DNA of 64,000 nucleotides. Source: Arthrobotrys musiformis (taxonomy: Eukaryota > Ascomycota > Orbiliomycetes > Orbiliales > Orbiliaceae). Shown here one piece after another: positions 45,941 to 56,859 of the stretch. The stretch spans positions 1,488,001-1,552,000 of the forward strand of contig JAVHJL010000011.1 in the NCBI GenBank assembly GCA_036971715.1. Reading direction: 5' to 3'. Each line of letters opens with the position of its first letter. Position 1 is the stretch's first letter. Below the pieces are notes generated by a model. That model searched no databases, was not told the DNA's origin, and saw only the letters and a program-made list of their open reading frames with translations. The translations under genes were made by a program, and so were the position numbers.

Positions 45941-48839
45941 CTACTCTTCGTCATCTTCCTCCTCTTCATCATCGTCCTCTTCGGCGTTGTCCTTGATATC
46001 TACGAGTACACCGTCTGAACCCACGCTGCCTCCATTCTGATCCCTCTCGACTTCCAGCTGTAGCTGTTGTTCCCAATCCGGGAACAAGTCCTCGTCGACA
46101 CCAGGTATACCGATTGCTTCGGCGATCTTCTTCTTCCCTACATCAACCTTTTGCTTATCTTTCTGGGCGGCTGTTAGCAGTGACAATTTCCATTGTTCAG
46201 CCGCTTCGGTTGCTATCGAGGGCTTGTAAGTCTTGGAGAAGAGTGCAGCTTCTGGATACCTGTCAGCCTTCGACAAGAGGCCGACGCATCCATCGATATC
46301 ACCAATTTGCCATAGGCACGAAAATGCAACGTTGTTTGATCCGCTCTCCTTCGCCAATTCTGCTACTTGCTTTAGCCCAGCAACGTCTCCAAGAGCAGTA
46401 TATATAAGTAGCAGTGATGACAAGTCCTTGGCGTTGCTGTAACACTCCTTCGCCAAAGTGATATCCCAGGCATTCGTGGCTGCGTCTCCCACAGTCTTCC
46501 ATTTGTGCTCAACATTGGCTTCCCTTGCGATCTCCAAAGCAACTTCGAGGTTGTTCAGGGCGAGGGCGAGTTCAAAGCGATGCTCGGGGTCCGTTGCGAC
46601 TTCTAAAGCGAGTTCTTTATACCCCTGACCTTCCAAGAAGCGAGCAATCTTGTTCTTTTGATCAGACGGGATTTCCTCCAAGAGCTGAGCGGCGGTTTCC
46701 ATGTCCCCTCTGAGGACAACGGTTTGATACTCGACAACATTGAGTGACAAAGCGTACGAAATCACTTTGACATCTTTGTCGGCAAGATATACTCTCGAGT
46801 CTCGAGGAATATATCCTAAAAGGTACATAGACGAATCAAAGTGAGCAATAGTGTAGGTTTGGTCGCCAACGAGGTAGTTCAGTCGATTTGCGGAGTTCGT
46901 GTAGATGAAGCAATCTCCAACCCATTCGCCAGTTCTGATGGTTTCACTAATATCCGTCACAACTTCGAAGGCGGACTCGACTCCATCATCATCAACATCA
47001 CCGTTTGCAACTGCGGTTGCGTATTGCTCCCTGGAGAATCTCAGGACGTAGTACGATTCCTCGCAAGCCAAAACAACAAGGTCGCCACCATCGCTCCAAT
47101 ATACTGCGTTCGGAACAACGTCTATCCTTCGAACCAGTGCGCCACTATCCCAATCGTAGAAACTGACGAAACCGCTCCCGCGGACTGCGAGAAGGACGCC
47201 ACCAATAAGTCCCTCGGCTGCGAAATTAACGTCAACTCCACCCGGCTTCTCCCTGAAGTTTTTGAAGATCTTGACGGACGTAGCAGATTCCCTAATAGCG
47301 TAGTCGTTGCTATTGTCCTTCGATCCCCATGCAAAGTCGAGAGCTTGTCCAAAGGCCTTATTTCTCCACGCTAGAGCTGTGTAAATAATGTATTCTCCAT
47401 CACCACATACGGAGACAAAACGGCCATTGGGATTGTGCATTAGGGATTGGGGATAGATTTCACATGAACCCAAATCCTTCGCGGGTAGCAAAAGTGGTAC
47501 ACCATCTTTAGTGTCGCTATCTGGATAGGAGTTAGTTTTTAAGGTAGGGTCAAGATGAAATGCCATAGAGCCATACCACTAGCTTTGATCATCGAACTTA
47601 ACACTTCATTATGTTTGGCCCATACTATCTTGCCACTCGAGTCCATACTGACGGCCGGCTCCTCACGTCCCATCTTGATAACAACACATCCTTCATCGAA
47701 ACCCATAGCCAGGCCATTTCGTCCTCTTTGATACGCGATACACCATGCTCGTTCGAGGCCGTAGTTGAGAGTCTGCTCAAGTCGGTAGGTATTTGCGTGC
47801 CAAATCTTTATGGTGCCATCTTCAGATCCAGATACGATGACAGGTAGCTCCGGATGGTAGCAAGCAAATGAAACATTGGAGGAGTGTCCCTCTAGAGTAA
47901 CAATGTTACTCTTTGTCGTATAATCCCAAATCTTCACCGTCCTATCGTCAGAGGTTGTAAGGATATATGGTTTATCGGCCGCGGGGTAGTAGTCGACGTG
48001 GTTGACACCCTTTGTTTCGTGGGCTTCGAGGGTAAAATTGGGTGTGCTGCTTCCCAAGCTCCATATTTTCACCGTTCTATCCAAACAGGCCGATGCGAAG
48101 GTATTTGTATCTTTCGGATTGATAGCAAGGGACATGACATAGTGGCTGTGGCCTTCGAAAACTTGCACGCATTTCCAGTCCTTCTCCCAATTCCATAGCT
48201 TAATCGTCATATCATCTGAAGCGGTGAGAACGAAGGGTTGTGTCGGATGGACGACGATTGCGCGTATATAATCTGGGTGGGCTTCGAATTGCGTAATCTT
48301 TTCGGATGTGTTATAGTTGTAGACTCGAAGCTGAAAGTCGTCGCTACCGACTACTATCCAATTCTTCCTCGCAATGAAACGACCAGCTCTCACAGGGACA
48401 TCAGTTGCCTCAAAGGTCTTGACGACAGCCTGCGTTTCAAATGACCAGATGTACACATGACCTATCCAAAGTCAATCAATTTTCCATATCCTCTACACGT
48501 AGGCAGGCCTCAATGGCCAGTGAGAAGGAGGGGGTAGTTACCGCTGTACAAGGAGCAAAGGATCTAAAAATCGCCTACCCGTTAGCTGTCGTCGCGTGCC
48601 TTAATCCATTTCTCGGCGGTAGCTTACCCATGGCTCTGTAGGGTGGAAATCAATTCCTTTTACCCGATCAGATCTGAAGAGGAGTCAATATCGCGATATT
48701 TATATCAAGTCAAGTGGGTGGAATTGAGGGATACCGGGCAAAAAGTTGTCTCTATTGGCGGGCGCAGTGTGGTTAGTATGACATCAATGAGTTCCATCAG
48801 GGAGGCAGATGCCAGGCATACTTTGACATCAAGTCTCAT
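45941..48839 (-). CDS. SEC27: Sec27, beta' subunit of COPI coatomer
   Basis: Exons on the minus strand: 48839-48822, 48751-48735, 48673-48628, 48563-48542, 48461-47577 and 47520-45941, giving 855 residues. The start MRLDVKRQLFARSDRVKGIDFHPTEPW is assembled from three tiny exons and matches the family. A seven-bladed WD40 propeller comes first (PVRAGRFIARKNWIVVGSDDFQLRVYNY, HPDYIRAIVVHPTQPFVL, and so on). Then the second propeller-like and alpha-solenoid part (LMHNPNGRFVSVCGDGEYIIYTALAWRNKAFG) and a very acidic tail. It binds KKxx cargo signals in Golgi-to-ER vesicles. Exons of 17 and 22 nt at the 5' end are easily missed. Confidence 0.95.
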
Positions 48840-49451
48840 TGCGAGTACTGATAGTTATGATAAGATCGGGGAGGTAGTATATGGTTACGTCAAGTTGTTG
48901 AGGAGGAGAGAGCTAGGGGGGTTGTTGGAAGCTCCAGATACGGATAGTGGGCAAGCTGCGAAGCTTTTGAGGCTCAAGAGAAACTGGTATTGCCGCAGAT
49001 GAAGATGGATATCGATCGAAGAGCCGGATTGAAGCCAGCCGCCTTGAAACCGACAATTGGCGATTGGGTGAGAGCGACGTGAGCAAGAAGGGTAGGATGG
49101 AGGTCGTTTCGTGGCTCGACTGGGAGCTGTTGTGTGCCTACCGTGGCCACAGCAAAGCAACGCCTGTTTACTCAGTAGCTAGACGCCGTAGTCGCCACAG
49201 ACGCCACAGACACCAGCCACACAACCCGATTCAACACAACAACACCGCAACACAAGCTGCGCATTCTGCCTTGGTACAGAGTACCTTCCGTTAGTGATGT
49301 CGGGCGCAGCACTCCGAGGTAGTCGGGACCAGGGCATCTTCACTTGGCCTGCTTGGCAGCGAATGATGACCTTTATAAAAGGACCGCCCAATCTGCAACA
49401 GTTCAACGCAGCTCGCATCATTAGCCTAGAATACCAGTGCATGTCGGCGCT
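48840..49451. other. divergent promoter region
   Basis: 612 bp between the start of SEC27 (-) and the disordered-protein gene (+), containing both promoters. A CCACAGACGCCACAGACACCA-like direct repeat lies near 49195-49215. No gene is seen. Confidence 0.55.
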
Positions 49452-50231
49452 ATGAGAGACGACGATACCGCCTCCATTTGGTCCAACGCCCCTTCCTATA
49501 GGTCATCTGTCGACCCCCCTCCTTACTCCACCGATGGAGGGCTCCCTTCATATAGCAGTTCGAGCTCACTTCTAGGAGGTTCCTCGAGCAGAGCCTCTGC
49601 TGGTTCATCTGCTGTGTCGCGTGGGCTACCTCCCGTTCCTCAAAGCAATTCTGGTCTTCCTCCCGTTGCTTTTATCACGCCTGGCTCACGGGGCCAGCAG
49701 TCTCGCCAGTATCAGGCGGTAGCTGCTCGCCGCCAGGCTAAACAAGCTTCAAAGAACCTCTATAATCCGGGCTTTTCGTCTCGCATATTCCCTCGGGATA
49801 ACCCAATCAGGCAAAATGCTCCCGGTCTGACATACGACACATACAATTCTCTTCATCCGGTACTTTCGGCCCGGAATTCACCCCGTGCTCTTTCTACGGC
49901 GGAGTTGTTCCTTTGTACTTGTGGTCGACACAATAATGGCAACGGCGACGATCCCGACAATGCGAATCATGTTATAGACCCTCGTGCTCCTAGGCCCCTG
50001 CATAATCCGATATTCGATGAACCATGCCCTAGCACTCTCAAACCACCAACCACAAAACAGGCACCACTAAAAAAGGTTGAGGAGAATAAGGATGTACGGA
50101 AAGAAGAAAGAAAGCTCGCCCATACCAACGATAAAGACGTGAAAGATGAAGAAGATACCGAAAACTCAAAAAATGATGAAGACCTCGATACAGAAGGCAA
50201 ATCTTGGGATTTCATGATATCCCAAATGTGA
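49452..50231 (+). CDS. small disordered protein with Ser/Pro-rich N-terminus
   Basis: A single exon gives 259 residues. The ATG at 49452 is the first in frame; the frame itself opens earlier with a GTG. It begins MRDDDTASIWSNAPSYRSS and soon has DPPPYST, a PPxY motif that Rsp5/Nedd4-type WW domains bind. The middle has FLCTCGRHNNGNG, and the end is highly charged (KKVEENKDVRKEERK, DEEDTENSKNDEDLD). No signal peptide or membrane segment. Similar DD-TASIWSNAPSY starts are familiar from uncharacterised Pezizomycotina proteins. Function is unknown; an adaptor role in ubiquitylation is speculation from the PPPY motif. Confidence 0.7.
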   Translation: MRDDDTASIWSNAPSYRSSVDPPPYSTDGGLPSYSSSSSLLGGSSSRASAGSSAVSRGLPPVPQSNSGLPPVAFITPGSRGQQSRQYQAVAARRQAKQASKNLYNPGFSSRIFPRDNPIRQNAPGLTYDTYNSLHPVLSARNSPRALSTAELFLCTCGRHNNGNGDDPDNANHVIDPRAPRPLHNPIFDEPCPSTLKPPTTKQAPLKKVEENKDVRKEERKLAHTNDKDVKDEEDTENSKNDEDLDTEGKSWDFMISQM

Positions 50232-50746
50232 AATCCAACATTGCAACTTGGGACTTAAATACACAAGCAGTCGCACCATGTGGCCATCAATCCAGTCCCT
50301 GGCATCCTCTATTTCTTCCTCTCATAATAACACCTTGCATTCTCATCGGCGTGCTAGCATAGTTTTGCATTTTGTTTATTCGTGGATACTCGGCGAGTTG
50401 GGAACTTTCCGTAATTGTTACTTTAGCAGAACGTCATTCTATAGCGCTTTTTGCTCATTAGTTCATTTTTTTTTTTTTTTTTAATGCGGTATTTTTGTCT
50501 CCAAATATGTCAATTCATCATTGTCAGTTAATGATTATTATTAACACTATCATATATATTCCGCTTACGAAGGCGAAACTTGTCGCCAAACCACCAGAGT
50601 ACAAAACCCCCCAATTGACACATGAACAACTAATGGTATTTTAGAAAGGTGGCGTGCCACTGCCGAGGCCTCGTCAAGTCACAATCTGACACCGAATTTT
50701 TTTTAAAAAAAGTTTTCGCGGTGTAGAGATCACGTTCGTAAACCCT
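50232..50746. other. convergent spacer with T and T/A tracts
   Basis: Holds two 3' ends. It contains a T run at about 50467-50482 and a T8/A7 palindrome near 50697-50711. No gene is seen. Confidence 0.6.
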
Positions 50747-52732
50747 TCAAGAAGGTAGCTCCATCGGCCGCGCAGCTGGATTAGCGGACGGTAATTCTGC
50801 TGGAGCCGGATTCGGAGGGGCTTCTACGATATAGTCGTCCTTATAGATGTGACCTGGTGGGTATCCCGGTTGGTATGCATGTTGGTATTCCCCTGAGGGG
50901 AAAGCTGGGGATGGGAACCCTGGAGACGGCTGCCCGAGGAAAGGCTGCGCTACGCTATTCCTGTTTACCTCCGCTACAGCCTCCTTAACATCTCTTGCAC
51001 TCTTCTTTCGATGGCTTCTCATAATGAAGAATACGGCGACGATGCTAAGAAGTAGTACTCCAGCAACTCCACCGACTACGCCTCCAATTATAGTACCTTT
51101 ATCTGACTTTGATTCTTGGTTCCGCTCCGCGAATGTTTGATATTGGGTCTCGTATAACCCCTGAAGTTCAGGGTCGGTCCACCCGTCCAAAGGATTCGAA
51201 GAGTTGGCCGCAGTCCTGACAAGCGGGGGCGGGGTGAACCTATGATCGATGTGAGCTATGGGTCATCTTTTACGGAATATGCAGGGGAGGACTGACGGGT
51301 TGTTATTTGGAAAACTGGAAACAATTTCCAGAGAGCTGATATCCAATATTTCCAAAAAGCTATTCCCACCGCAATCACCACGTCCATTGGAGCTCCGGCC
51401 ACCTAGAATCAACATTTGGCGCTCTCCTGCAAGTTGGCATTGTGCATTTACTTTGCTGGGATAATTCTGGTTCGAGACTGTAAACCACTGGAATGCGGGA
51501 ATTGTCAAGATCGCGAGCTGAGATTGGCCAGGCGCACGATTGCTGCCACCGTAGACATATATAAAATGATTGTCGCCGTCCGATGCGATGACTGAGCAAG
51601 TCCCAGTTCCAGGATTCTTAGAGTTGCCTGATGTAAGGTTTCCTCGTGTCCGCTGGTTGAACCATGTGGAGGAACCAATGTCGAAGACTTGCAAATCTTC
51701 CCATGCACCCTAAATCCCAAAGTTAGAATTATGGTTAAACATATCAAAAGAATTTCATATTTCGACTGGGCTACACACATCACCCGTACCATCGTCACCA
51801 CCCAAATTCACTAAAATACCTTCTTTCCCAGCAGGCACAAATAACAAATTACTTTCAACCAACGGCTTCGCTCTGCTTACAGGAGCCGTGATATTGGTAA
51901 ATTCTTGCTTCCCCGGCGAGAAGCTCAAGACAATAAGGTTGTTTGAGGAGGTGCCATTTAGCACTCGATCTGCTTGCGAATCGTCCGCGCCTTTCGCAAT
52001 AATATCCTGCCCTCCGAAATAGAACCCTTTGTTTTCAGAGGAAGCGTCGACCGAAGCACCCTTCGTTATAGTTCTTCTAACGTTTCCGCTAATAGCCGCT
52101 GAGTTCCAAACGATATTCTGGGACGTCGGTGTACATTTGTATATGATGTCATCGTCTCCGGCGTTGAATAACTGTTGGCCGCCGTAGAAGAATATGTCTC
52201 CGTTGTAACTAAAGGCTCCACCATCGCGCATAGACGCTATTCGCTTTTCCGCTGCGGGGTCTGGCTCTCTTCTGAGGTAGTCGGTAGCATTGTCGGTTGC
52301 TTGAAATGTTTCGTTGAGGAACAAGGAAAAGAACTGAAAGCCTAATTTTAAGTTCGGGCGCTAGACGTTAAACACTTCTTCCCGTTGAATAGAAACCCAC
52401 ATATGCGCAGGTCTGGACGCAAAGATCTTGAGAACGCGAGTTCGGAATCCAGAATATATAAATTTGGACTCACCAGATTCCAGTTCTCTTTTTTCTTTAC
52501 TATTGGTTCCTTTATTAATCGTCAGGTTTCCCCCAAACATCAATAACCGACTGCCAACCACGCTCGTCTGGAAAGATGTGTAGTCGCAGAACTGCCCCGA
52601 GAAAGGACTGCTCCCGCTCTGGCGTTCTACCAGTTCCTCAGCTGTTGCAGCTAATAGGCTTGAACCGGCTGTTATCAACAGCGTGAAGGCTGTCGTCAAC
52701 GGTATTTTGCTCCATAGCTTTGTATACGGCAT
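50747..52732 (-). CDS. kelch-repeat single-pass membrane protein
   Basis: Exons on the minus strand: 52732-52474, 52341-51779, 51709-51297 and 51239-50747, giving 575 residues. A signal peptide (LTTAFTLLITAGSSLLAATA) is followed by kelch-like blades: VVGSRLLMFGGNL, FSYNGDIFFYGGQ, NKGFYFGGQD, EGILVNLGGDD, NHFIYVYGGSN, RQMLILGGRS. After the propeller comes one membrane helix (GTIIGGVVGGVAGVLLLSIVAVFFIM) with a basic stop, then a Pro/Gly-rich cytoplasmic tail. Such proteins are common in filamentous fungi and their role is unclear, perhaps at the cell surface or growing tip. The third intron uses GTCAGT as donor, the only one that restores frame. Confidence 0.85.
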
Positions 52733-53623
52733 GTCGTCCGAATTTTCTGTGAAGTATTATTGCTTTCTTACTGAACCTCCTCTTTGGCCCCTAAAAATGT
52801 TGGGTGTTTGCCTTTGGGGGCTAAGAGTGCTCTTTCGCCCAAGCACGTAGTTTAATTTCGTTGTTACACAGCCGTTGTTATGAAAATGATTACTGCGTGT
52901 TGGTTGAATGCATCGATTTGATTGTGATATCGATATAGAAAAAATCGGAAGAAGATTATAACTAAGAAGAAGAAAGGAAAAAGGAAAAAGAAACCCCTAA
53001 TATTAAAAAAAAAAAAACCGATATTGACAGAAAGGATCGGTAACGAAAATGTGATCAAGAGATCGATCTTGATAGAGGGCTGGGCACCCGCTTTTCTACG
53101 TATTCTTGGCTCGACGCCCTCCGGGCCGCACTGGACTCCTTTAACCCCTCACATTTTCGAAATGTTCTGGTCTGGAGCGAACGAAATGCCCTGGCGGAAC
53201 AGAATAATCATAATTGTCATCAATCTGACCAGGCTTGAACCGTTTTGGTAAATGTTCAGTAATTGTCTATGCCCAGCCATCGACCCGAACTGGTACGGAT
53301 GGAGGCTAAACCGGGAGAATCAGAGTGGCTTCCCAATTAGTACTAAAATCTGACCTGGCAAGAACGATCCGTCCAATGGAGGAGTACGGTAGCCTCTTGG
53401 CGTCGCAAGGTCCTTCATATGGTTGACATCACTTTAAATGGGTGTTGTGGCGAATGAAAGTTGATCATACGATAGGCGCAATCGGTCAGCAAGGTGAGCC
53501 TTGCTTCAAAGGCGACGACATGAAAAGCATTTGAGAGGAAAGGAACAGACCGATTATAGGTTTTGGTAGTTTATTGTAGTATTAAGGACATGAAAGTATC
53601 AAACCTCGTGCCAAGTGAAGGTC
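52733..53623. other. intergenic, no gene seen
   Basis: About 890 bp with the kelch gene promoter on the left and the RNA-binding protein 3' end on the right. An A-rich tract lies near 52970-53020. No frame is convincing. Confidence 0.55.
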
Positions 53624-56175
53624 TCAGTGACCCTTCGCATCTAGCTCCTCGTATCGTCCTCGAGCTTTCTCCTTCGTCCGCTCGACGAAACCTTGGTAGT
53701 TTCCGGCTTCTGGCGCTCCATCAACATCGCCAACTTTTCCACCACTTGCTCCTAAACCTACACCCTCGACATACATACCAGCAACAATCGGAGCCGTAAT
53801 GCCAGTCTCCTGGGCACCCAGTCCGCGCCCTTCAGTCCATCCCATTTTTGATAGAAGACTGGCGCCACGGTTGATTGGTGCCTTTGTTTCTTTCTCTGGA
53901 GAGGCGCGGCTAGCAGCTGCCTCCTTCGACTTCTGTTGACCCCTCGCAGCTCCCGGATTTGCAGGTTGCGAGTGTATTATCCTTCGTTCCTTCGCTCTAT
54001 CCCGATACGCCTGACCATCATCGTCCGTTGCATCTTTGTCCCGCACTATACCATTTTTCTTCAGTTTTGCTTCAGCGATTTTGGTCAACTTCTCGTCCTT
54101 CAGATTTTTGAAATGCAACTCGCTGACACGTTCATGCTTGTTAACATCTGCCTCTGTTTTAAACTGCCTGCTGCAGAGATAGCAACATAATTTAACCGGG
54201 TCTGCATATGATTTTACTGGTGGTGTGTCTTGCTCATCCTCGTCTGCTGCAGCAGCAGCGGCGGCATTGGACTCAGACGGGTTTGTACCATGCAATTCTG
54301 TATGTCTCTCCTGCCAGAACTGAAGGTGACTAGGAAGCTGTATAGAAAATTATCAATATATGTGTTCCACGGCGCCGTCTTTCCTGGGATGAATCTACCT
54401 TTTTCGAAGCATTTGCTGGCTCCTTTCCAGATATGTTTTCAGCCTTGCGTTTTTTTGTTTTCTCGACTATTCCGGTGTCCATGGCTGTTTTATCGGCTTT
54501 CTTCTTTGTCTTCGAATCCTCTTTGGATTTACTATGGGTCTCATTTGCGGAGCCCTGCATCGCGCATTCCGCTAGGTGAACTTTGCAGTATCCCTCTTCG
54601 TCCCAATAGGCTAATTTGACGCCACCCCCCATACCTCCCAAAGGTTCGAAAGTCCACTTTTCACTGCTTGGTTTAGGCTGAACCATAGGGACGAAAACTC
54701 CAGGATGGATATAGCTGACAGTGACTGGTCGACTCTTAATTGTGAACCCGCCATCCATTGCCGTATATTTCTCGAATGCCCTTTTCGCCTCATCAACGCT
54801 CGAAAATTCGGCAAAACCGAATCTCCACGACTCGTTTGTCCTTCTGTCTCGGACGAGAAGTATTCTTTTGATGGCAGTGTCATCCGTCGACAACTTTTGA
54901 GCGCCTTTCAGTAACAATTCCTCAGTTACATTTGGTTCTAAATCTCTTATCAATAGGAATTGAGACGGGGTTTCGCCCGCATCCTTAGACCCGTCATTGG
55001 AGAATTGATTGAGGGCGGATGTTAAAAGAGGGCCTGTTGCCTCCGAATCGGCCCTTGAGGTCCCGCATCGGTAGCAGGCGGTGCGTCGGGGGAAGTTCGA
55101 TAGTAAGCACTAATATTTGACATGGTTAGGAGGGCCACGGTAACGTAACATAGAATTATGCGTAGTACGAACCACGCTGCAGTGCCAATCATCCGTGGCA
55201 GCCGACTCAGACCGTTCCTTGGCATATGCTAGTGATACGCGGGCGCCGCCGATTGTCATGGATGGAAAGAATCGTTCCAAAAAGCGTTTAGAATCCGATA
55301 TTTCTCTGAACCGCGCGAATGCAAAACCTCGGGATATTCCTGTTCGAGCGATGCCATTCAATCAATACAGGTGAAAGAGAGAACAAAGAAAGCAAGAATA
55401 TGTGCTCCTGCCAACAGTTTGCGACAAACCAGTTTTGCGCTCTCTAATAACGGTTACTGCATTTAAGCCTTCGACATCGAGACTTTGGAGTTCGGTTTGG
55501 ATCTGTAAAAATGACCGACCACGGTATTTTTCCCCAGGCCGCGATCTCAGCATATGATTCCTGTAGACAACGGAGAAGCGAGGAAAGGGAGTTTATGTGA
55601 AATCATCATGGGAGATGGATCGTTAGGGTGCTTTTTCGCTCGCTTCCTGTCGTTCAAACAACAAAGGGTAAAAGGGTAGCAACGTCGTGATCGGCCATAT
55701 CCCCGCCTATTCCTTCCAGCATAATATCCCGTGAGGGTTGACCATAGTACGGCCCTCTATCATCATAACGTTCCGGTGCATCTCGATCGTAGTATTGACG
55801 TCTGCTTTGCTTTTCGTGATCTCTACCATACGGAGATTGGCGTCGGTAGTGCCGTGAGTCCGGCGATGGCGATCTCGAGCTGTTTCGCCGTGGCCTGGCG
55901 TCGTTCGGTGGGTAGTAAGGTGAACGGGACCTCTCAAGCCTTCTGTACGGAGGGGAAAGACGGTCGCGCGAGGTGTGCCTGGGGCCGCTATCCTGGTAGG
56001 CACGATCACGACCTCGAGGGGAGTAGGAGCCATCTCGTCTGTCCCTCCATCCACTCGGGTCACGTTCTCGGTCGTAGGTGTGGCCATAGGCGCGATCGCG
56101 GTCATGATAATCCTCCCGCTCGTCATCGTAAGACAAGCGACCGGAGTCATAGTGTCGCTGGCGTGAATGCGACAT
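53624..56175 (-). CDS. RBM5/RBM10-like splicing protein (RRM, RanBP2 Zn finger, RRM, C2H2, G-patch)
   Basis: Exons on the minus strand: 56175-55684, 55502-55430, 55339-55173, 55109-54399 and 54337-53624, giving 718 residues. The order is: an Arg/Ser/Asp/Tyr-rich N-terminus (about 1-145); RRM1 (RDIMLEGIGGDM, ISRGFAFARF); a RanBP2 zinc finger WHCSVCLLSNFPRRTACYRC, correct only after the third splice; RRM2 (FLLIRDLEPN, WRFGFAEF); a Cys2-His2-like finger CCYLCSRQFKTEADVNKHERVSELH; and a G-patch (LLSKMGWTEGRGLG) near the C-terminus. This is the RBM5/6/10 layout, so it should act in the nucleus in splice-site choice. The first donor is weak: GAC|GTTGCT at 55683 or TTT|GTTGTT at 55662 both keep frame, differing by seven residues. 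Confidence 0.9.
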
Positions 56176-56859
56176 AGCTTTGCCAGTTGTATTTAGAATG
56201 CCGATGTATTATGATTGTGCGAGAGTGGGAAAACAAGGGTGGAGCATACGTAGATCAAAGTAGGGACAGTTGACAAGAAAGATGGAATGTTGGTGTCGGT
56301 TCTGAAAGACTGTGGAAGTACTGTGGCGGTGCACCCGATGAGGTCACGAGATGTTCTCGTGGCTGAATTCTCGAAGCTTGTGGCGGTGACTGAACGAATA
56401 AAATGCAACACAATGCAACACATATTAGTCAAAAAGCGCTACAGAGTCAAGCAAGCCTACCTCAATGCTACACTTAGTCGACGTCTTGCTGGCCAAGTAC
56501 CTACTCGGAGATAGGGATGTATCTCAGTACCTAAATAATTCTTAGTAGATACCGTGCTGAAGTAAGTTGCAATTTGAAGACAATGATAGCACAACAAGGT
56601 AACGACCCAGTCTCCATCAAAGCTTGAGCGCTATCTCCAATCTCCCAAAGAACCCAGTATCAATGTCAATCTCCAACCAAACACACCATCCAATCCTGCT
56701 ACTTTAAAAATCCATCGTTCTATTCGTTCCACATCGTATTGATTCATCGAAAAGAAATACTACTCGATAGCCACGGGCCTACGAAAATTAAATACTCGGT
56801 ACGTGTCAGAACCTCTTAGCTTTCATTATCTACTAAATCTACAGCCGGCTTCATCAAAC
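56176..56859. other. divergent promoter region
   Basis: 684 bp between the RBM-like gene (-) and the glyoxal oxidase gene (+). The part near 56700-56790 is a typical AT-rich, pyrimidine-containing fungal promoter. No gene is seen. Confidence 0.5.

Noticed and set aside
46841..47374. Plus-strand frame of 177 codons
   Set aside because: It lies antisense within SEC27 exon 6.
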